A stretch of 64,000 nt of DNA, from positions 112,021,745-112,085,744 of the forward strand of contig JARCOQ010000002.1 of the NCBI GenBank assembly GCA_029207755.1, read 5' to 3'. Every line of letters begins with the position of its first letter. The stretch's first letter is position 1. Under the pieces are notes generated by a model. The model was not told the origin of the DNA, searched no databases, and worked only from the letters and a program-made list of their open reading frames with translations. The stretch is from Chamaea fasciata. Taxonomy: Eukaryota; Chordata; Aves; Passeriformes; Sylviidae. The translations under genes were made by a program, and so were the position numbers. Positions 48,731 through 64,000 of the stretch are shown in pieces.

Positions 48731-51105
48731 CTCTTCATCCTGGTTGGGTGGTCTGTGACAGACTCCCGCCAGGATTATCTGCTTTGTTGGCCTTCCCCCT
48801 GATTCTTAGAATCCCAAAATCCCCCCAGCATTGTGTAAATAGGTCAGGTAGGATCTCCTCTGTGAGGATCACTGGGGTGGCACAGGTCAGTGTGTACCAC
48901 ACTTCCCTGCAGGAACAAGTGTTTAATAAAACATTCCTTTGTGCTGAGAACACAGAGTTTGACACAAAAGTGTGGATGGAACTGTCAGTCACCTGAGACA
49001 TCCAGTTCTTGGACTCCAGTTCATTATCTCCCACTTACATAACCAGCTCTCCCTGTTTCATGTGCACATATTCCTCTCTTTTAATGAAAATAGGTACTTT
49101 GTGCTCTAAATTCTAAGAGCTGAAGAGGATTTCAGCACCAGTCTTCTTCCACTCCCTTTGACCTGTAACAATGGAATCTTGTCCATTTCTTAAGAGCAGA
49201 ATCTGCTTTCCAAATATTTTATTTAATTGTAAATAATAATGCTTCAAGTTATTTTTAAAAACCTTCAGGGTTTTTCAGACTATATGCAAGTTTCCACAAA
49301 GAAAAACAACAGAAGTGTGAGGACATAAAGTCTTAACTAATGCACAGAGTCACCAAAGCAACATCTCAAAACAAGTCGGAATAGAACAAGAAGGCCAACA
49401 GGACACTAAAGTCTTCCTGCAACCCCGACAAAAATCGTACATTCAGTTTTCAAGTGACCTTCAGAAACCTTCAGCCTCTTACACAACTTTTAGCCAGGCT
49501 GTGACTGGTTCAAATGGTAACAGTGGCATTGATTTCAAAGGGTTTATGGCTCTTTATATATGGCTATAAAACCGAGGATTTGAAAATTGAGGATTTGAAG
49601 CCTTCAGAATCTCGCTGGCCTTATTATTCCTCCAAGTGAAGCCTCCAGAGCTTCACAAAGTGCTGCTCAACACAACAGCACCTGCATACTCACCCCATTA
49701 ACCTGGGAATGTGTTTTATACCAGCCCGTTAGAATTTATCTCCACGTAAGGAGACAAAAAGCCAACCTGAGACTACATTAAAAATCTTTGCAGTAGTTGA
49801 AAACATAATTGGGATGGAATTTAAATGCTTCTGTCCCACAGCAGCGACAAAAGAGAGATCATTAGTTAATTTGTGAGCTCAGGAGGGAAAATAATTATTA
49901 TTTCATCTATGTGTATCACTGAGTTTCCAGAGAATTACTTCTTTACTGGGATACTACAGTCTGAGACAATTCCTTGGAATAGTAACCTCCAGCTAAATGC
50001 TGCCAGAAGAAGGCTGGGAAAAGTGTATCTAACAAAAAAAAAGAGTGACAAAAAATATTCCCAGAAGAGGAATTTTCTCAGGAACACCCATGGAGGACCA
50101 GATTTTTGGCTACCATAACACAATACAAAGTTACAGTACAGGAGGGCATGCTGGAGGCTAAAAACATAAAATGAGACAGTCTAAAAACAGAGGAACATGC
50201 ACAGATAACAAGACAGCATCCAAGGAATTCATACAGCTAAACTGGTCTAGATGGGAGAGAACAGCATCCTGCAAGATTCCAGCATGGAAATGGTAGCAAA
50301 GTTAAAATTCATTTGCAACACTGCAAGGGATTGTCAGGGTGGTATTTGGTAAATGCTCTTGGTGAACACAAAACATGAACCCTGAAGGTATTCAGTGCCA
50401 GGGATGTCACACTCTTTGACTTCAGCTTGGACCAGAAGTCTGCAACCCAAGAGCAATTTGCAAATATGATCCTTTGCTTGCTAAAAGAGTTTGAACTGCC
50501 TGAAATATTCACAAATACTTTGTGAGTCTTGAAATAATCAAGGCACGTTGTGCTAAAGGGATTTCAGCTTGTGCCTTGTTTAAGAACTGTTCACAGCTAT
50601 GAGTATTATTTAGAATAGCTCAAGCTCTTAATTTCTCAAATCCGACAGCCATATATTATGCCTGGAAAACCTGCAGAGCTGTACAAAAGCTTTCTGAGAA
50701 AAAAAAAACAGCAACAAAAATTATGCAAAGAGGCTGTGCAAGGAGTTTGCTTTTTCTTCAACAGTAAAGATTGATTTTGCTTTCACAGGTAAACCTTATT
50801 TCCAGGGAAAGTTCAGCTAGCCTTCCTAAAAAATGTGACTTGATTTAAAGCTTTCCAGACCACAGGCTTAGTTCAGATGTCCTGAGTTTAACAGATACAT
50901 GCAGTCTGTGTCGGTATTGGTAAATTAAACAGAGCCTGGGCACAGGCCAGCAAAACTGGGAAACAATTTTCTTCCCTGCTAAATGGCAGAGCTGCAGCTC
51001 AGCACAGCCAGAGATTTTCCAGACAGTGTTTGGGTTGTGTGAAAGTCAGTTCAGGGGCCATTCCTATTAGCCTCAGCTGTTTGAGGAGTAACAAAGCTGG
51101 CACTA

Positions 51106-52699
51106 TTTATTTCACTAGGATAGACACAGCAACAGAGACTTGAAAAGGTTTGTGAATTTTTGACTGCTGGGGGCCAGAAGATGCACCAGGTGCCTCTTAC
51201 CTACCCTGCTGCCATGGGTTTGCTGACACTGAGCTGCCTCCAGCCTGCAAGACTTCAGCATCCTGATGGGAATAATGCATTTACAGAAGGTGCAGGGGGC
51301 TCTGGGACACCAAGATAAATTCGCAGTCAGGGCAGAAGGCCGTGGTGCAATTTGCACCAAAGCTCACCAAGGTGTCCCAAGCGAGTATGGTGGGTTCACT
51401 TCGGGTTGAAAATCCAGACCCATCAGAATTTGTGTGACAGAATTCCCATTTCAGCCTGGAACCAGAAATTCCCCCTCCCAAATTTACAGAGGTGAGATGG
51501 CCCAAAATAACAGTTTCATTGACGTTCAGATCAACTGATTCTCATGTTATGCATGGGATGAGAATAAAACTGCCTGGCATAATTAGACCTGCAGCGTGAC
51601 AAGGTCATTTGTGTGTTTTTTGGAGCGTCCTACACAGAGTGTGTTGCAGATATAATGAACACCTCTGGACGAGGTAGTCACAGGTGTTTTAACACAGGAC
51701 CCCTCGCTTTGATCTGTGGACAGCTCTTGCACTCCTTTAACAATCACTTTAGGGACAGATCCTGCTTGCACAATTTAATTAAAAATGAGCCTTGGAGTGC
51801 TTTGATTTTTTTCAGTGGCAGGAGGTAGATCAAACAGATAATGAACAGAGTTAGTATCCCAAAATATCACAAATACTAAGGATTTAAAGACACTGCAAAA
51901 GAATTTTTTTTTCAACCATTCAGCGACAGCTTGACCATGTCTAACTGCATGTGCTATCCAGTGCTGCTTCCAAATGGGACCACAGGTTTAGTGCAGATTC
52001 AGAATCTGCCTTTTCCTCCTGTTATTACAGTTTTCAGATATGAGACCAGCTCGACAAGTAAAGCACCAGAATTCTAAATTCAGACAGAAACAAAAATAAT
52101 TACTTGAATCACTTTACGTTTCTTTTAAAAAAGTATCCATATTAAAAAGATATCTTTACCTTATTAATACATTTACAGACTTTTAGCCAGAAGGGGTAAT
52201 TCCGTGGAAAAGAATTGCAAAATAATACATAGAAAACTGCAAAGATGAAATTTAAAAAGATGAGAGAATCCTATTTTCTTTGCATTCCTCATTTTGCATC
52301 TCACTACCTTGTCAGCTAGAGATGACATTACACTATTCTGACCACCAGGACTGGTATCCTGGTGACCTTATCCCAAAAACTGGTTTTCATAAGGAAAGCT
52401 CCTGCCCCCAGGTTACAGTTACACTGCCTCGGCATTGATATCCTGTGGTGTAAAAATTCCCTTCTAGTTCTTCTTCCTAGTTAAAGCTAGAAAGTGTAAT
52501 GAAAACATGACCCAAAACCCAACTGGACTGATTGGCTTAACACTGTATGTCCACTATCCCATTGTGGCTCTCCATGGGCTCGGTCAGGACAGCATCTGGC
52601 TGGGCACTGGGGGACCAGCCTGCCACAGTGAGACAATGTCAAGTGCCCTCTATTGCGTCTCTAAAGTTCTCCTACTGCATTGGTTCAGCTGCTTCTCCT
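51106..52699 (-). other. Probable ABCG1 3' UTR
   Basis: This lies just after the ABCG1 stop on the - strand. Two candidate polyadenylation signals are seen: ATTAAA at 51774-51779 (UTR about 0.9 kb) and AATAAA at 51106-51111 (about 1.6 kb). I cannot choose between them. No repeat family is recognised within it. Confidence 0.4.

Positions 52700-64000
<11,301 letters not shown>

Larger units (their letters stand above)
37770..51100. other. 13-kb intergenic region between TFF2 and ABCG1
   Basis: The genes converge on this region. It holds CR1 fragments, a tandem duplication (38751-39310), a solo LTR (42606-43178), a decayed CR1 pol fragment (47985-48730) and simple repeats. I find no trefoil exon. 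Segments about 39620-42600, 43180-45700 and 48960-51100 show nothing I recognise. Confidence 0.55.

Noticed and set aside
48083..48996. Long + strand open frames (195 and 174 codons)
   Set aside because: They are shadows of the CR1 pol remnant on the - strand.

Overview
The window is vertebrate nuclear DNA: coding exons are short, separated by GT-AG introns, and embedded in repeats. The repeats point to a bird and probably a songbird. There are many CR1 LINE tails (the antisense form begins with CATAGAATCATAGAATCAT-like sequence) and several solo retroviral LTRs of types I associate with passerine genomes. The bird call is strong; the passerine call is inference.

Three genes are supported. 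(1) TMPRSS3, + strand, about 297-10098: the last six coding exons, holding the complete trypsin-like protease domain with the His, Asp and Ser of the catalytic triad on three different exons, and ending in a 21-nt coding micro-exon. (2) A trefoil factor gene, + strand, 34050-37527: complete in four exons, two trefoil domains and 14 cysteines in the predicted precursor, best called TFF2. (3) ABCG1, - strand, 62280 down to 52700: the last ten coding exons, running from the ABC signature and Walker B region to the stop codon. Its 5' part lies beyond the right edge. The order TMPRSS3 - TFF - ABCG1 with these orientations matches the mammalian ABCG1-TFF-TMPRSS3 block (human 21q22.3), read in reverse.

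Layout: 1-10100 TMPRSS3 exons with LTR and CR1 insertions in the introns; 10100-34000 a 24-kb gap with no recognised gene but with several LTRs, CR1 pieces and a 17-bp minisatellite; 34000-37770 TFF2; 37770-52700 a 15-kb gap with CR1 fragments, including a decayed CR1 pol region, a tandem duplication and a solo LTR with perfect 6-bp target duplications; 52700-62280 ABCG1; 62280-64000 intron.

The three genes are neighbours by ancestry rather than partners in one pathway. TMPRSS3 is an epithelial membrane serine protease, TFF2 a secreted mucosal peptide, and ABCG1 a sterol-exporting half-transporter. I found no wholly new biological system. The points most worth a second look are the lone TFF gene where mammals have three, the ABCG1 form without the 12-residue insert, a family of same-type solo LTRs (one ending 57 bp from an ABCG1 splice donor and another forming an inverted junction), possible alternative 3' ends in TMPRSS3 and TFF2, and an unidentified - strand reading frame with a membrane segment at 13239-13670. 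All exon boundaries come from reading splice consensus and comparing with remembered family sequences; no alignment was run.
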